Positions 22,509 through 33,500 of a DNA stretch of 64,000 nt are shown in pieces. A program made the position numbers and the translations under genes. Where the stretch lies: NCBI GenBank assembly GCA_942159475.1, contig OW804094.1, forward strand, positions 59,826,966 through 59,890,965, in the 5' to 3' direction. Under the pieces are notes generated by a model that saw only the letters and a list, made by a program, of their open reading frames with translations, ran no database searches and had not been told where the DNA came from. How positions within the stretch are numbered: position 1 is the stretch's first letter; each line of letters opens with the position of its first letter. The stretch is from Sthenelais limicola (taxonomy: Eukaryota; Annelida; Polychaeta; Phyllodocida; Sigalionidae).

Positions 22509-23333
22509 TTATGAGGGTCTGTCCACGTTTCCCGAGTCCTTAGCTGACGCACCGGACTTGGGAGCTAGCCCAAGGATGATCTGTTTCGTTGGACACACTG
22601 AAGCGATGTGTCCGTCCTCACCACAAAACCAGCATCCATTGTTCGGTTTCCACCGTCTGAACCTTCTCTGTCCACCTCCTGTAGAGGGAGCAGCTGGTCC
22701 AGGCTTAGGAGCGGACTTTCTGTTCGTCTGCCATGCCTGCATTGCCTGAATGATACAATCAGAAATATCATCCGAAGCTGATACTTCAGGCTGTACTTCT
22801 GACGGTTTCTCAAGCGACTCCATCATCTGGGCGATGGCTTTCTGAGCTTTTTTACTTGCCACACCACTAGGAGATGCGGACGTGGCAAGGTTCGAGGAGT
22901 TCTTGGGTTCTACACTTGTCGTCTGGACTGTGGCTAAATCCATAGTGCAGCTTTCAAACACTACAGCCCAATGTGCAGCTTGGTTCAAGTCATATGGTTG
23001 CTTGAACCTCACAAATTCCGCCATCTTAAGGTCAGTTAAACCCTTCAAGAAAGTACGGATACACAAAGTCTGCATAGTGCTGTCCAAATGGACACCAAAA
23101 GCATATCGTGCAGCCTTCGCTACATCATTGGCAAAATGCCTGGCATTTTGACCAGGGGTTTGTCTGGAAGCATAGAACTCAGCTTCTCTCTTTTCCTGAC
23201 AATAATCACCATAGTTGGTCTCCAAATGAGCTACCAAGTCCGGCAATTTTGTCCCTGGGGGCAATTCACCAAGAGCCGCTATTTGGCGTCTACAACTGCT
23301 TTTGAGTTGCCTCAAAACATTGCATCCGTCCAA
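22509..23333 (-). CDS. Gypsy Gag, capsid/nucleocapsid part
   Basis: About 274 codons. The capsid-like helical region includes LPDLVAHLETNYGDY and FLKGLTDLKMAEF. The nucleocapsid has one zinc knuckle CWFCGEDGHIASVC (C234-x2-C237-x4-H242-x4-C247) preceded by basic RRFRRWK. The frame begins by overlapping the upstream gag frame near 23320 and has no good start of its own. The two are probably one Gag split by a small indel. Confidence 0.9.
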   Translation of the reverse strand: MDGCNVLRQLKSSCRRQIAALGELPPGTKLPDLVAHLETNYGDYCQEKREAEFYASRQTPGQNARHFANDVAKAARYAFGVHLDSTMQTLCIRTFLKGLTDLKMAEFVRFKQPYDLNQAAHWAVVFESCTMDLATVQTTSVEPKNSSNLATSASPSGVASKKAQKAIAQMMESLEKPSEVQPEVSASDDISDCIIQAMQAWQTNRKSAPKPGPAAPSTGGGQRRFRRWKPNNGCWFCGEDGHIASVCPTKQIILGLAPKSGASAKDSGNVDRPS

Positions 23334-24589
23334 TTGTGGGCTTCAGCCAATACTTTCATCTCTGCTAGATGATGCTGCCACGAATCCTTTGTAGAATCCC
23401 ATAGTCTGATGGTACCTAAACGTGGTTCAACATGGTCCTCATCATTGTAGAACGTGTAGCTGAACTGAGCACGAGTTGGGTCCGGACCAACATATGTCAA
23501 TCCCTGAACTAGGGACTTATTGGCATAAGCAACACCCGGATCCGGCCGAGGCAAGTTGAGTGTGGAGGTCAGAACATCCGGAGACAAACTTACAGTGGTA
23601 GTCCCAGATCCAGTAGTATCTACAACTGGATTAGCAGTTTGTGTAGGTACCCCAGTAACAGTAGTAGTCGTACCATTATCCTTTCGGACGTATGTCTCAT
23701 TCACCACCTGTCCGCGTATATAAGAATCATTTCCAGTAATGGCAGGCTTCTTAATACTAGATATGGTGGCTAGTTCTACCTTCTTCTCAACTTCTTTTTC
23801 CTTTGGAGAGGAAACAGCTACAGCAGAGGGCTCCCGGATAGTTACATGCCTAAGGCCTCCAAAATGTCTTGGGGTCATAAGCTTGAACGAATCTCCCTCT
23901 TGATAAGCCACAGCTCCCTGTGTGTCCGCAAATGTGGACGTTACAGGCTGCCTAAGCTTTAGAGGGGTCAGAGCGATTCTTTCCGCAGCATTTGTTTCTT
24001 CCAATAACTCATTGTGGAGCCTAGAATAGTCATCCACTCTTGAGGCCTCCGCCCTCAGCTTATCGTTCTCTATCATGAGTCTTCTAGTGGTAGCCGATGC
24101 TTCTCTGGACACATCATGCAGTGTCCCCTGCAAATCTGCGTTCTGCTGAGCAAGTTGCTCCAACGAATTCCGCTGATCAATGATTTGCTGGTGAGAGCTG
24201 GCGTAAGCCTTTCGCCAACTCTTCGCCTGCTCTCTAAGAGTCGCTAACTCTATCTCTTCCTCGGACTCCGTATTACGGAGAGGTTGTCTATAATCCATCC
24301 ACGGGTCCGCACCAGCGAGACCCCCTTCCAGATTGTTCAAACCCAGACCCCCTTCCGGATTATCCAAACCCAGACCGCCTAGCGGTACCAAAGGTTGATC
24401 CAGGCCCAAAGGAGCTACATTTGCAGTTCCAAAAACAGGAGCTGGATCTGGTACTGGAGTCAACTTCAACTTTGCTTTCGCACCAATGCCAACCATTTCA
24501 CCACCCTTTGGAGGTGTCATGGCTTTGGTCCGTTGCAGATTGTCCGCAATCTGAGTCGCAACGTCCACCATGGGTCTATTGTCACCCAT
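23312..24589 (-). CDS. Gypsy Gag, N-terminal matrix-like part with coiled coil
   Basis: 425 codons from an ATG shortly after the primer site. Residues 60-100 are Gly/Leu/Pro-rich imperfect repeats (GLGLDNPEGG). Residues 115-205 form a long coiled coil (SLEQLAQQNADLQGTL). The end (LAEAHNWTDA) leads into the capsid frame at 22509-23333 through a frame change near 23320. Together the two frames give a Gag of about 690 residues. Confidence 0.85.
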   Translation of the reverse strand: MGDNRPMVDVATQIADNLQRTKAMTPPKGGEMVGIGAKAKLKLTPVPDPAPVFGTANVAPLGLDQPLVPLGGLGLDNPEGGLGLNNLEGGLAGADPWMDYRQPLRNTESEEEIELATLREQAKSWRKAYASSHQQIIDQRNSLEQLAQQNADLQGTLHDVSREASATTRRLMIENDKLRAEASRVDDYSRLHNELLEETNAAERIALTPLKLRQPVTSTFADTQGAVAYQEGDSFKLMTPRHFGGLRHVTIREPSAVAVSSPKEKEVEKKVELATISSIKKPAITGNDSYIRGQVVNETYVRKDNGTTTTVTGVPTQTANPVVDTTGSGTTTVSLSPDVLTSTLNLPRPDPGVAYANKSLVQGLTYVGPDPTRAQFSYTFYNDEDHVEPRLGTIRLWDSTKDSWQHHLAEMKVLAEAHNWTDAMF

Positions 24590-24685
24590 CGTTCTTGTTT
24601 CTTTTATTTTTCAGTATATAGAAACCACTTGGAACCTAGATAAATCTAGTTCTCTATCATAAAAATGAATCCCAAGGCAAGCTTT

Positions 24686-24698
24686 GGTCACGGCACCA
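24686..24698 (-). other. Primer-binding site, tRNA-His type
   Basis: On the - strand TGGTGCCGTGACC begins two bases after the 5' LTR. It is complementary to the 3' end of animal tRNA-His (...GTCACGGCACCA), as recalled from known animal tRNA-His genes. The relic element has the same site with one change (TGGTGCCGGGACC, near 53825-53837). Confidence 0.75.
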
Positions 24699-24700
24699 AT

Positions 24701-25169
24701 TGTAGTGATCTTCGGATCCGATCCGCTTGCACGTAAATAAAGACACAACAAGGCTTAACCTTCCACAGACTTTATTACTTCTTGGGACACACCTGTCCTA
24801 AACTCAAACAGCATGAGTTAGGGTTCTCTTGTCTTCTTGACACACATAAAACGGGTGTGAGAACATATACAGAATGAGTAATAAAGATAAGATTTACAGT
24901 GACACTACATTAGTGTAATCTCTCGGACTGACGTCCCGTAGGTACATATAGTACATAGAAATGAGTGGGTAGAAAGGTTATAACAGTAAAGTGAACTTAT
25001 AAGAACATTATGACCAATATGCTGATAAAAGACCCTACACATATTCTGATGTGTGAAGGTGTACATTGGTACTGCCCACTGGGGTAGTTCAGGTGTACTA
25101 ACCCACAGCGGACAGCACCTCAATGCAATAGAATAGCAATACATTGGTAATATAACCAAACCCACTACA
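24701..25169 (-). repeat. Gypsy 5' LTR
   Basis: 469 bp with ends TGTAGTG and CACTACA, equal in length to the left LTR. It is followed by ATAT, the second half of the target duplication. Confidence 0.95.
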
Positions 25170-25350
25170 ATATAATCAATATCATAGTAGCCTCAGATAT
25201 AGCAAATATATGTATGTGATTTTAATTGGTGTCAATACAGTGTACATTCTGTATTATAATGGTTTTTCACTCCAATAAAAATAAGGTGGCTACATGAAGC
25301 CTCTAATGGACAACCTTGCTTGTCCACTCTTAAGGGGTTACAGTGGTCAC

Positions 25351-25841
25351 ACCCTCGTCACCTACGACCTAAACTGCAGTTACCAGCATTCAAAATGGCG
25401 GAAGGTGGGTCCCCATTAGAACAAACAATGTTGGTTTTTACCTAACAAAAGCCGTTTTCAGTAGCTGTCATGTTCTGTGGGTGTTTACTATAGTTGCATT
25501 TAGGTTCGAGTGTTATCAGATACATGTATCTGGCTTATAATACAGTGTAATCTAGGTGAAAAACATTGAGTGGTATACCCGTAACTGCATTATACAGTTA
25601 CGGTCATAGTGGAAATCAGTTGGGGTCATACAGTGTGTTATTCCAAGTACAAAATACAAGTAAACTTCAACCCTGGTACATTATTTGAACCCATCACAAT
25701 GGTGTCATACCTAAAAGGAAGAGATCTATCGATTCAGTTTGTTATATAAAGTATTTTTAAGCAAGATTTCAAAGAAAATCATCAGTGCCAACAACAACAA
25801 CAATGCTGGTAACTGCAGTTGGGGTCGTAGGTGTCGAGGGT
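25351..25841. mobile_element. MITE with about 40-bp terminal inverted repeats
   Basis: The left end ACCCTCGTCACCTACGACC and the right end (inverse: ACCCTCGACACCTACGACC) continue to match for about 40 bp through AACTGCAGTTACCAGCATT. Length about 490 bp, no coding. A diverged copy in reverse orientation lies at about 34640-34890. No clear target duplication was found. Confidence 0.75.
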
Positions 25842-25926
25842 GCCTGTAGCTGGAGCTGGAGCCTAGTTATCCACACCTATGGAACACCCCTGGAACAACT
25901 TGGCTGCCATCTGTGCACATTTAGTC

Positions 25927-26170
25927 CCCGTTGGTTGGTCTGAGCTGGCCCGTTATAGACGCATAGAGGGCCAGTGGTCACTACCGGTCCCACTGGCCCT
26001 CTATGCCTAGAGAACTTCCGGTAAACAGCCCAACCAACGGGGACTAAAGCCATTAGAGCCTTCGTTTATTGTCCTCGCTGGCCCTCTATGCCTTCGGGAA
26101 CCTGTCTCGGCCTCCGGCCTCGACAGGATTCCCGTCAGGCATAGAGGGCCAGCTCGAACAATAAACTCAG
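25927..26170. repeat. Foldback element with two palindromes
   Basis: The block gcatagagggccag and its inverse ctggccctctatgc occur four times, forming two hairpins (about 25959-26007 and 26078-26152). Outer arms ccgttggttgg and ccaaccaacgg also pair (25927 and 26031). The sequence can fold extensively. No coding is seen. Confidence 0.7.
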
Positions 26171-26978
26171 GCTCTAATTGCCCAAGGGCAGTGGGATGAC
26201 AGCTGGATACTCGGACCAATAATGTTAGTTAGACCCTAACGAGCCTAAGCTTTCATTTGATACCGGTACGGTACCAAGAACGAAACTTTAGCACGAATTT
26301 TAAGTGAAAATCAAATTTTGCATTGGCCATGATTTGTCAACTATTTACCTTGATATGAAAGCGCTCCGGGCCAGACATCTACATAGATGAAGATTTGCCA
26401 ATTTAGTGTCAAATCAGTTCTTTGGTGTAAAGTGACTGCGTTTCACAGCGCTCTTTTATCTATTGTATGCCCAAATTCCTCGGCGAACGAGTGAATGTCC
26501 GCCATGATAGCGCCCATCGCAACGTCGGTGTGTCATGCAAAATGTGAAGACATTTTATTTTAAAATGACCAGTAGATGGCGTGAGGTTTCCTAAGAGCTT
26601 TTCTGAACTTGTGTGTAGCCTTGGCTATCCTAGAATTAAATTAAATTCTGAAATCTAAATGCCGATATCCCTTTTGAGAGAAATCTTAAATTCATGATAT
26701 TTTGTTCAGGAAAGATGATATTTACAACTCGAAAGGTCAAAACAGTGTGGCGACTTCGGCAGTCTACAGACCTCGCCAACAAACAACCCAAGTTTACAAT
26801 TACACTCCAGAAAACGATGAGGTTTCGCTCTCTGTGATATGCCTACATACACTCACAATATCAAACTTGGTGTCAATGAAAGCGATTATTATTTGATGAA
26901 TGTTTTCTATATTGGATTGAATGTCAAAGTCTTGCGCTCAAAATGCAAGAGGTTATATAAATTTATTGGGCGCTGCCC

Positions 26979-27420
26979 GGGGTACTTTCGACTGACGCTC
27001 CCAGGGAGGAACCAGAGAGCGCGGGAAGACGCCAACACCCATGCGCCATCCACCATAGACCATACACGCAGCTACGCCGACCCAGTCTGGCAGCGTAGCG
27101 ATCATAGAGCGTATAATAGAGATGTATGCGAAGCGCACAGGGTGGACGGCGTCAGAGCATAGAACTATAATTGGAGCGATTGGAGGCACATGTGTCCCAT
27201 ATTATCACATTTAATATTGAAAATATACTTAAAAGACATGATTTGGTACGATTTAAATGTAAGATTCATGTTATATGTTTGATAACTCTATGTATTGAGC
27301 GATAAATACATAATTACATATACCTGAATGTAATTGTGAATGATCCAAGACAAGTTAAACTTAAAGAGAGAAAATAATATTTCTAATGTGCACTTGGAGT
27401 ATCAGTCGAAAGTACCCCTG
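26979..27420. mobile_element. Inverted-repeat element in the SDHB upstream region
   Basis: A perfect 17-bp inverted repeat: GGGGTACTTTCGACTGA at 26979-26995 and its complement at 27402-27418. The interior (27000-27165) is unusually CpG-rich for this window. The right end lies about 20 bp before the NRF-1 site and 55 bp before the SDHB start codon. The class is unknown and no target duplication was seen. Confidence 0.65.
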
Positions 27421-27441
27421 AATGTTACCAAACGTACTGCA

Positions 27442-27453
27442 GCGCATGCGCAA
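27442..27453. promoter_or_regulatory. NRF-1 binding site in the SDHB promoter/5' UTR
   Basis: AGCGCATGCGCA contains the palindromic NRF-1 core GCGCATGCGC, 20 bp upstream of the chosen ATG. NRF-1 controls nuclear genes for respiratory-chain subunits, so the site fits this gene. The ATG within the motif is in frame with the main start but has a poor context. Confidence 0.65.
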
Positions 27454-27472
27454 GGCAGCTGCAGATGTAAAA

Positions 27473-27538
27473 ATGACAGCCATCGGTGTCCTCGGGAAGC
27501 TCCTTCTGCCGAAGCCGGCCCTTATTTCATTTATACAG
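27473..27538 (+). CDS. SDHB: SDHB exon 1, mitochondrial targeting peptide
   Basis: 22 codons from ATG 27473 to CAG before donor GTAGGT, phase 0. The peptide [20 protein letters not shown] has Lys and hydrophobic residues and no acidic residue, as expected of a presequence. The phase matches exon 2, and the end (IQ) sits where human exon 1 ends (LQ). The ATG has A at -3. An in-frame ATG at 27446 would add nine residues but has a weak context. Confidence 0.8.
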
Positions 27539-30500
27539 GTAGGTTTGTTTTATTTTACAGGCAACATCAGTAGATTGTTCTATTGTTCCTGTTTTCATTG
27601 GCAACGTTTCCCTTGTATGACCCGGAACACTCGAGGGCCTACGTGATCTCATGCAACCACAACATTCGCAAGTCTGTTGGTTTGCAGTGTTGCCTGTTGC
27701 CAGTGTTGGGGGTCACTTGTCCTTGAGAAACCAATTGAAGAAATAATAAACAATATTGTAGCCACTGATATGAATATGATACTCTAATGAGAAAACCTAT
27801 TAAGAAGGTAATCATTGCTAGAGAAGAGAAATTCCCTTCGTGGATGTAGAGTTTACACGACTGTTACTGTAAAACCCGGGTTATTGAAAATTGTTGGCAG
27901 AATTTGGCTTGGATATGTGGATCTCAGATACTAAGATACATTTGAATAATCAGAGCAGATACACTATTTCAATGATACCATTGAAAAACTGATATTTCTA
28001 AAATTAAAATATTGGAAAAAAACAGTTACAAAATATTATTTAAACAACGGGCAAAGACTTTCGAAACAATGTAATTATTATTTCAATTTTAATTATTGTC
28101 ATAAAGAAATGATGAGGAATAATCGATGGTTTTGCCTGTATTTTAATTTTTAGGGTAACCATTTGATAGAGAAATGTTTTTCTGTAATATCAAGACATAG
28201 GATAAAATTCATACAATTGGTCATAATTTTAGTTGATATGATGTTGATACAACTACTATTCTCCAGGTATATCGTGTAGGTAGAGCTAGGTAAAGCTGGA
28301 GAAGAATTATGAATAGAATTTTGTTGAACAGGCCTTCTCCTATTATATTTCCTTTTTTACAGGAATAACCTTAGACACTACCCTGTTACGAAGAGTATGT
28401 CTATCCAGGTTTAAGATTCAGGTTTTTCCACCATTTGATACAACTACTATTCTCCAGGTGTATCAAGAAGGTAGAGCTAGGTAAAGCTGGAGAAGAATTA
28501 TGAATAGCAGCGGGGCTCCTAGTCTTTGGTACTAGGCTAGAGCTAATAATAATAATAAGCAGAGATTTGGTCCTGTTTAGACTGGATATTTTATTCATAA
28601 ACATCATCATTTATACTAAATGTCATGTGATTAACATGTTCATTGGGCATGCGTGCCCGCATCCAATCATGTTAGTTAAATACAAATAACCAATCGTATA
28701 CAATATTAAGTATTTGACAACAGGGGGTCACTTACATAAGACCAATAAGAGAGAAGGGATTATTATTTGGGTCAGCCTTCTTTAGTTAATAGGATATAAT
28801 TAGTGGCTGACCAATCAGGTACTATAGAGTTGGGTTGAACCCGTAGATGGGTCAGGGGGTCGTTTCATAACTAGTAATGATAGCGAACGATCAGTAACGA
28901 TTAGCGATTTTAGTGATATATCGCTAACCCGTTGCATAATTAGTAACGATAGCGATATATCGCTATCGCTCGCTAAGTCTCCGTTAACATAGCGGAAATT
29001 TTTTTGGGCTCCGCTAAATTTTGCGCTATTTAATAAATGTATTTAAATGGCTTATTGCCTTGGATAATACTTGTAAATGATAAAACAGCCAGAAAACGGT
29101 AGTGGATGCGTTAGGGTTGCGTTGGCGCGTTGTGGTTACTAAATATCCCTAACATAAATTCTGCCTCTTCCTTCAAAGAATCAACTGTCAATTGTTTATT
29201 AAGCTAGTGGGGCCAAGTAGACATCACGATAAATGCATAAGATTTTACATTATATACATAAATTCACGCCTTATTTTTAAGTATTTATGCGTCATAGTGG
29301 CTTACACAAATACATAATCCAGTTTTAACCTTTTGAGTGGTTTGAATTTTCACTGGTTGGACGTGGGAAAAAATGCTATAAAGCTGTCAACATATCGTTT
29401 TATTAGAGATATATTCTTTTCGCCACTGTGGCTAAATCCAGATATCTAAATTGAAATTTCTTGCGCCAAACTGATTTTCCTTTCGCCGTGGCGAATGGCT
29501 AGCGCGAGCCCAGATATTAACTTAGAAAAACATAAAAGTAAAAGGATTGTGCGGTTGAAGCTATCAGCATAAATGTACCCGTAAGCTAATCTTAAAAAGG
29601 ATGAACATAAACAAATATTGATGTTGATCTATCAGTAAGTTTATGTGAAAACATTGACGTAAAAATTATCAACGTTGATTTATCAGTAAGTTCATGTTAA
29701 GAAATTGACATTAAAAATGTTAATGTTGATCAACTATGTTAATGTTGATCAACTTGCAAGTTAATGTTTAGAAACGGTTGGTAACTGGTTGTCTCGTCTC
29801 AGAAATGGAGGAAGAAGGGAAGGGGATGAGGGTGGGGGCAGGGTGGTAAACAGGGAAGGGGGCAGTACTCGAATTTACGGACCAGTGGACTGGGGAGGTA
29901 CTGGTCCATACCACTTGGCACTGGTCCGGTCCTCAATAAACACAATTTACATACAATAACGTTTTAATAAGCATGCAAAAGGCTGTTCATCTCATACGAA
30001 TGTTTATAATTATGATGGTGTTTCATAATAATGAATGGTACTATATAACACCCTCTAAAAGAAAAATCATGATACCTCTTTGAAAAGGGGCTCATGTAGC
30101 CTGAAATGTTGGATCCAATAGCCCCCTCCCCCTCCCCTGGCCCCCTACATCAAATGTTTTTTGAAAATTGTTATTGAATGAATTCTCACAAAGTGATATT
30201 TCTCATTTGTCAAGGGAAAAAATAGTACTTATCAATATACTATAGTAAACATTAGGTTTTGATTTAAATTTTGAAAATCTACAGACATAATACATGATAT
30301 CCAGTGGTTGTTATAAGGAATAAAAATAGGTTGCCCCACCAGGCAAGCTACTGACAAAATCAGAGTTTCTGGCTGCCATGAGAAATTTTCCAGTTTAATT
30401 CCAATAATATTAATCATACAGTGTTCTGAAAATCTTCAAAAAATTGAAGAGTGAAAGAGTTAATTTTAGGGTTAGTACCGCCTGTAGGCCCTATGATGTT

Positions 30501-33500
30501 CCAAAACTCATTGAAGCTCAATTTTGATGAACAAAAAGAATCAGAATAAGAATCTTTTTAATTTGATGACATTCGGTCCAATAAATTGTGGAATTCGTGG
30601 GACATCTGATGTTTCATGTTTAAACTTAGAAATGGCCGATTCTGTAAAATATACTTAAAATACAGGAATTAAAGTATAATTCATATCAAATGCACATTTC
30701 AAGAGAATTCTTTCAAAAGATTTCCGGGGGTGGGGGGCGACATCAGTAATATTTCCGAACATCTTTGCACAATATTTAAAAGATATTCAAGGCCTGGAAA
30801 ATGGGCATTTTGGTCGAAGAGCCTGGGAAAGTATTATGGGCCTGGAATTCTGTTAAAATTTTCCAAACTTTCATACTGTACACTTTCCCCTGACGGCCTC
30901 TCACACCTTCACTGAGTGACTAACCAAGTAAAAGTTAATCGACGTCATCATTATTATATATGGTGCCGATTTTAGAGCTAATTTGGACTCCCGTTTTCAG
31001 AATTTTGCATGAAAAAAAACCCCTTCGTTTTCATGCATTTTAAGGGTAGACAATGCATTATGTTTTATTGCATTTTGGTACTCGAGAATACGGACCAGTG
31101 CACCCACACTGGTACTCGCCCACCACACTTTTCACTCGCAAATGCGAGTGGGCGAGCGCCCATTTACCACCCTGTGGGGGGCATTGAATCTAGGAATATT
31201 TTAAGATTGAAAATATGACACTGACTCTATACGACACTATATATATATGGGTCAGGTTTTCAGAAAATGTACAATTCACCTTCCCCTAGGCTATCTTTTC
31301 CAATAAACAAGGCTCTGTCACTTGACCTCACCTGCTCATAAAACTCATAAACTCATAGCGGGATGACAGCGAAGTATAACAATCTATAACGATAAGCCCA
31401 ACAAGTGATAATGTGAAATTATGTTTTCACAATTGCTGCTGGCATAGGATATGACGATCTATAACGATAAGCCCAACGAGTGATAATGTGAAATTATGTT
31501 TTCGCGCCCTGACACCTAGCGGGAAATCATTTAAACTCATAGCGGATGACAGCGAAGCATAACGATCTATAACAATAAGCCCAATGAGCGATAACGACCC
31601 TTAACCAACGATAATTTAGCGGAACGAATTAAGCAACGGATTAGCGATATATCCCTAATCGTTGCGCTAATTAAATATCGCTAAATAACGATTAGCGATA
31701 TATCGTTACTAGTTATGAAACGGGCCCCAGGGTGACCCCCTATGGAGTGTTCCTAGAACTACCTGATGTGACCTAGACTTGCCCTAGTCACCTTACATAA
31801 TTAATATAATATTCATAAATTCAATGTAACCTTATATAATAATATTTGGTAATATATGACGTATCATTAGATGATATTACATAACCTTATATAATGGCAT
31901 TATGGATCGTGACAATGTTGATATTAAAAAAATAATGTGGAAGAAATGAAAGATAGCTGGTTGTAGATAATATATTTGAAGAGGTTTTCATAATCGTTAA
32001 TGCTGTTTTGAAAACAATGGGAATCAAACTTTAAAGATTTCTCTGAAAATATAACCATCAGAATCTTGCTGTAATTATAGCTTGCCCGGGTGGGCAAGCC
32101 TATGACCAAAACAGCTTGCCCACCACAATTTTAACTTGCCAAATGACCCAGGCAAGCTCTTATTTCGAACGCTGTTTCAGGGGTACAGCAAAAAACGACT
32201 TGTAATAGTGAGACTGTTGAATTATTCCTGATTATGCCCAAAGTAAAAGATCGATATAACGATAATATTCATTTATTTTAATTGATGTATTTCATTGATG
32301 TATGATGTACGAAGAAAAGGTAATGTTGTATTACACCTGACAATTGTATGGATTCACCATGACTTAGGTCAAATTGTATACTCTAATCCTGTGAAACTTT
32401 TATTACATTTCTGTGAACAACTTTTTTACAAATACTAGGAGATCCTATGACTTAGATGTTTTCCCATGAATATGGACTCACCCCTTGACATTGTGACCTA
32501 CAAAGGGCCGATCCAGAGACATATGTATTTGATTGTATTACTGCAATGTTATTGAACATATTATCTATGAAATTAGGAATGTAACAAACTGAATTCTTGA
32601 AGCTTAAGGATTGTATTACTATCTCAGCAGTTTAAAACTCCTATGATAGGACGTGACAATTAAAGCTTACATACGTTAGTGACGGATATTTGTAATCAAT
32701 GGCACCAAAACGGACTGACAAACTCTATAGACACTGTCGCCACCTTCACCTATCAATCTCATATCTAAGTTGAGCCAACTTAATTTTGAAAATGTACTAC
32801 CCGACGGGCAAATGAGCGCGATTTCACGCGATTTTTAAAGCGCAATCATCTCGCCATAGTTCTGTGATGAGAGTGGACGCTTTTCACGCAATAATTATTG
32901 CGCAATGATCACGAGATAGTCGCGCTATGGGTGTAACGCAATATTAGTGCAAAAAATAGCAAATTCTTATGTCACTTTGAGCGTGATATTTATATACTAC
33001 CAATTCCTTATATCAATAGCATCTGAAATAAATGAACACTTTATGGCATTTTCTTTTTCCTGCCCTGGTAGTGGCAATATATTTTTTGAAAGGATTTTTG
33101 AAAGGATTATTCCCTACAGAATACAGAGAGTTCATACCAAGGTATGTTACCATGTCTTTGCATGATAAAACCTCAATTAATTCATCAGCATTTCCATCCT
33201 GTTAGACAGCTGTAATGCCAAGCTGCACCCCAGAAGAGTTATTCCAGTTGTACACTAGAACCTTGCTGGGCCAGTCTACTTGAGCTAATGAAGTATGCAA
33301 TGATGGGGGGTATTTTTATCAAAACATTTTGCCATGTCAAACAACGCCTAAACTATAGATGTATATCACTTATAATATTCCTATGTACACGATATGGCCT
33401 ATCTATAGCAGTATAAATGCCATACAAGTGTATTAGCGGTCTTTTTATTGTAAAAGAATTTGTAAATGCACCCCAGTCCCCAGTTTCGCCACCTGGTGAA

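Larger units (their letters stand above)
11544..25169 (-). mobile_element. Ty3/gypsy LTR retrotransposon with extra ORF, defective and nested
   Basis: This is a 13.6-kb element read on the - strand. The order is 5' LTR (right), tRNA-His-type primer site, gag, protease, reverse transcriptase remnants, RNase H, integrase with AT-hook tail, an extra zinc-finger/coiled-coil ORF, polypurine tract, 3' LTR (left). RT and RNase H precede integrase, which places it in Ty3/gypsy rather than Copia. ATAT lies on both flanks (11540-11543 and 25170-25173). The LTRs are almost identical, so insertion was recent. The copy is nonetheless broken: two RT deletions, an in-frame TAG before integrase, frameshifts in gag and the extra ORF, a DNA transposon at 18173-20484 and a second LTR-element fragment near 21318-21990. 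It could move only with proteins supplied in trans. Confidence 0.95.
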
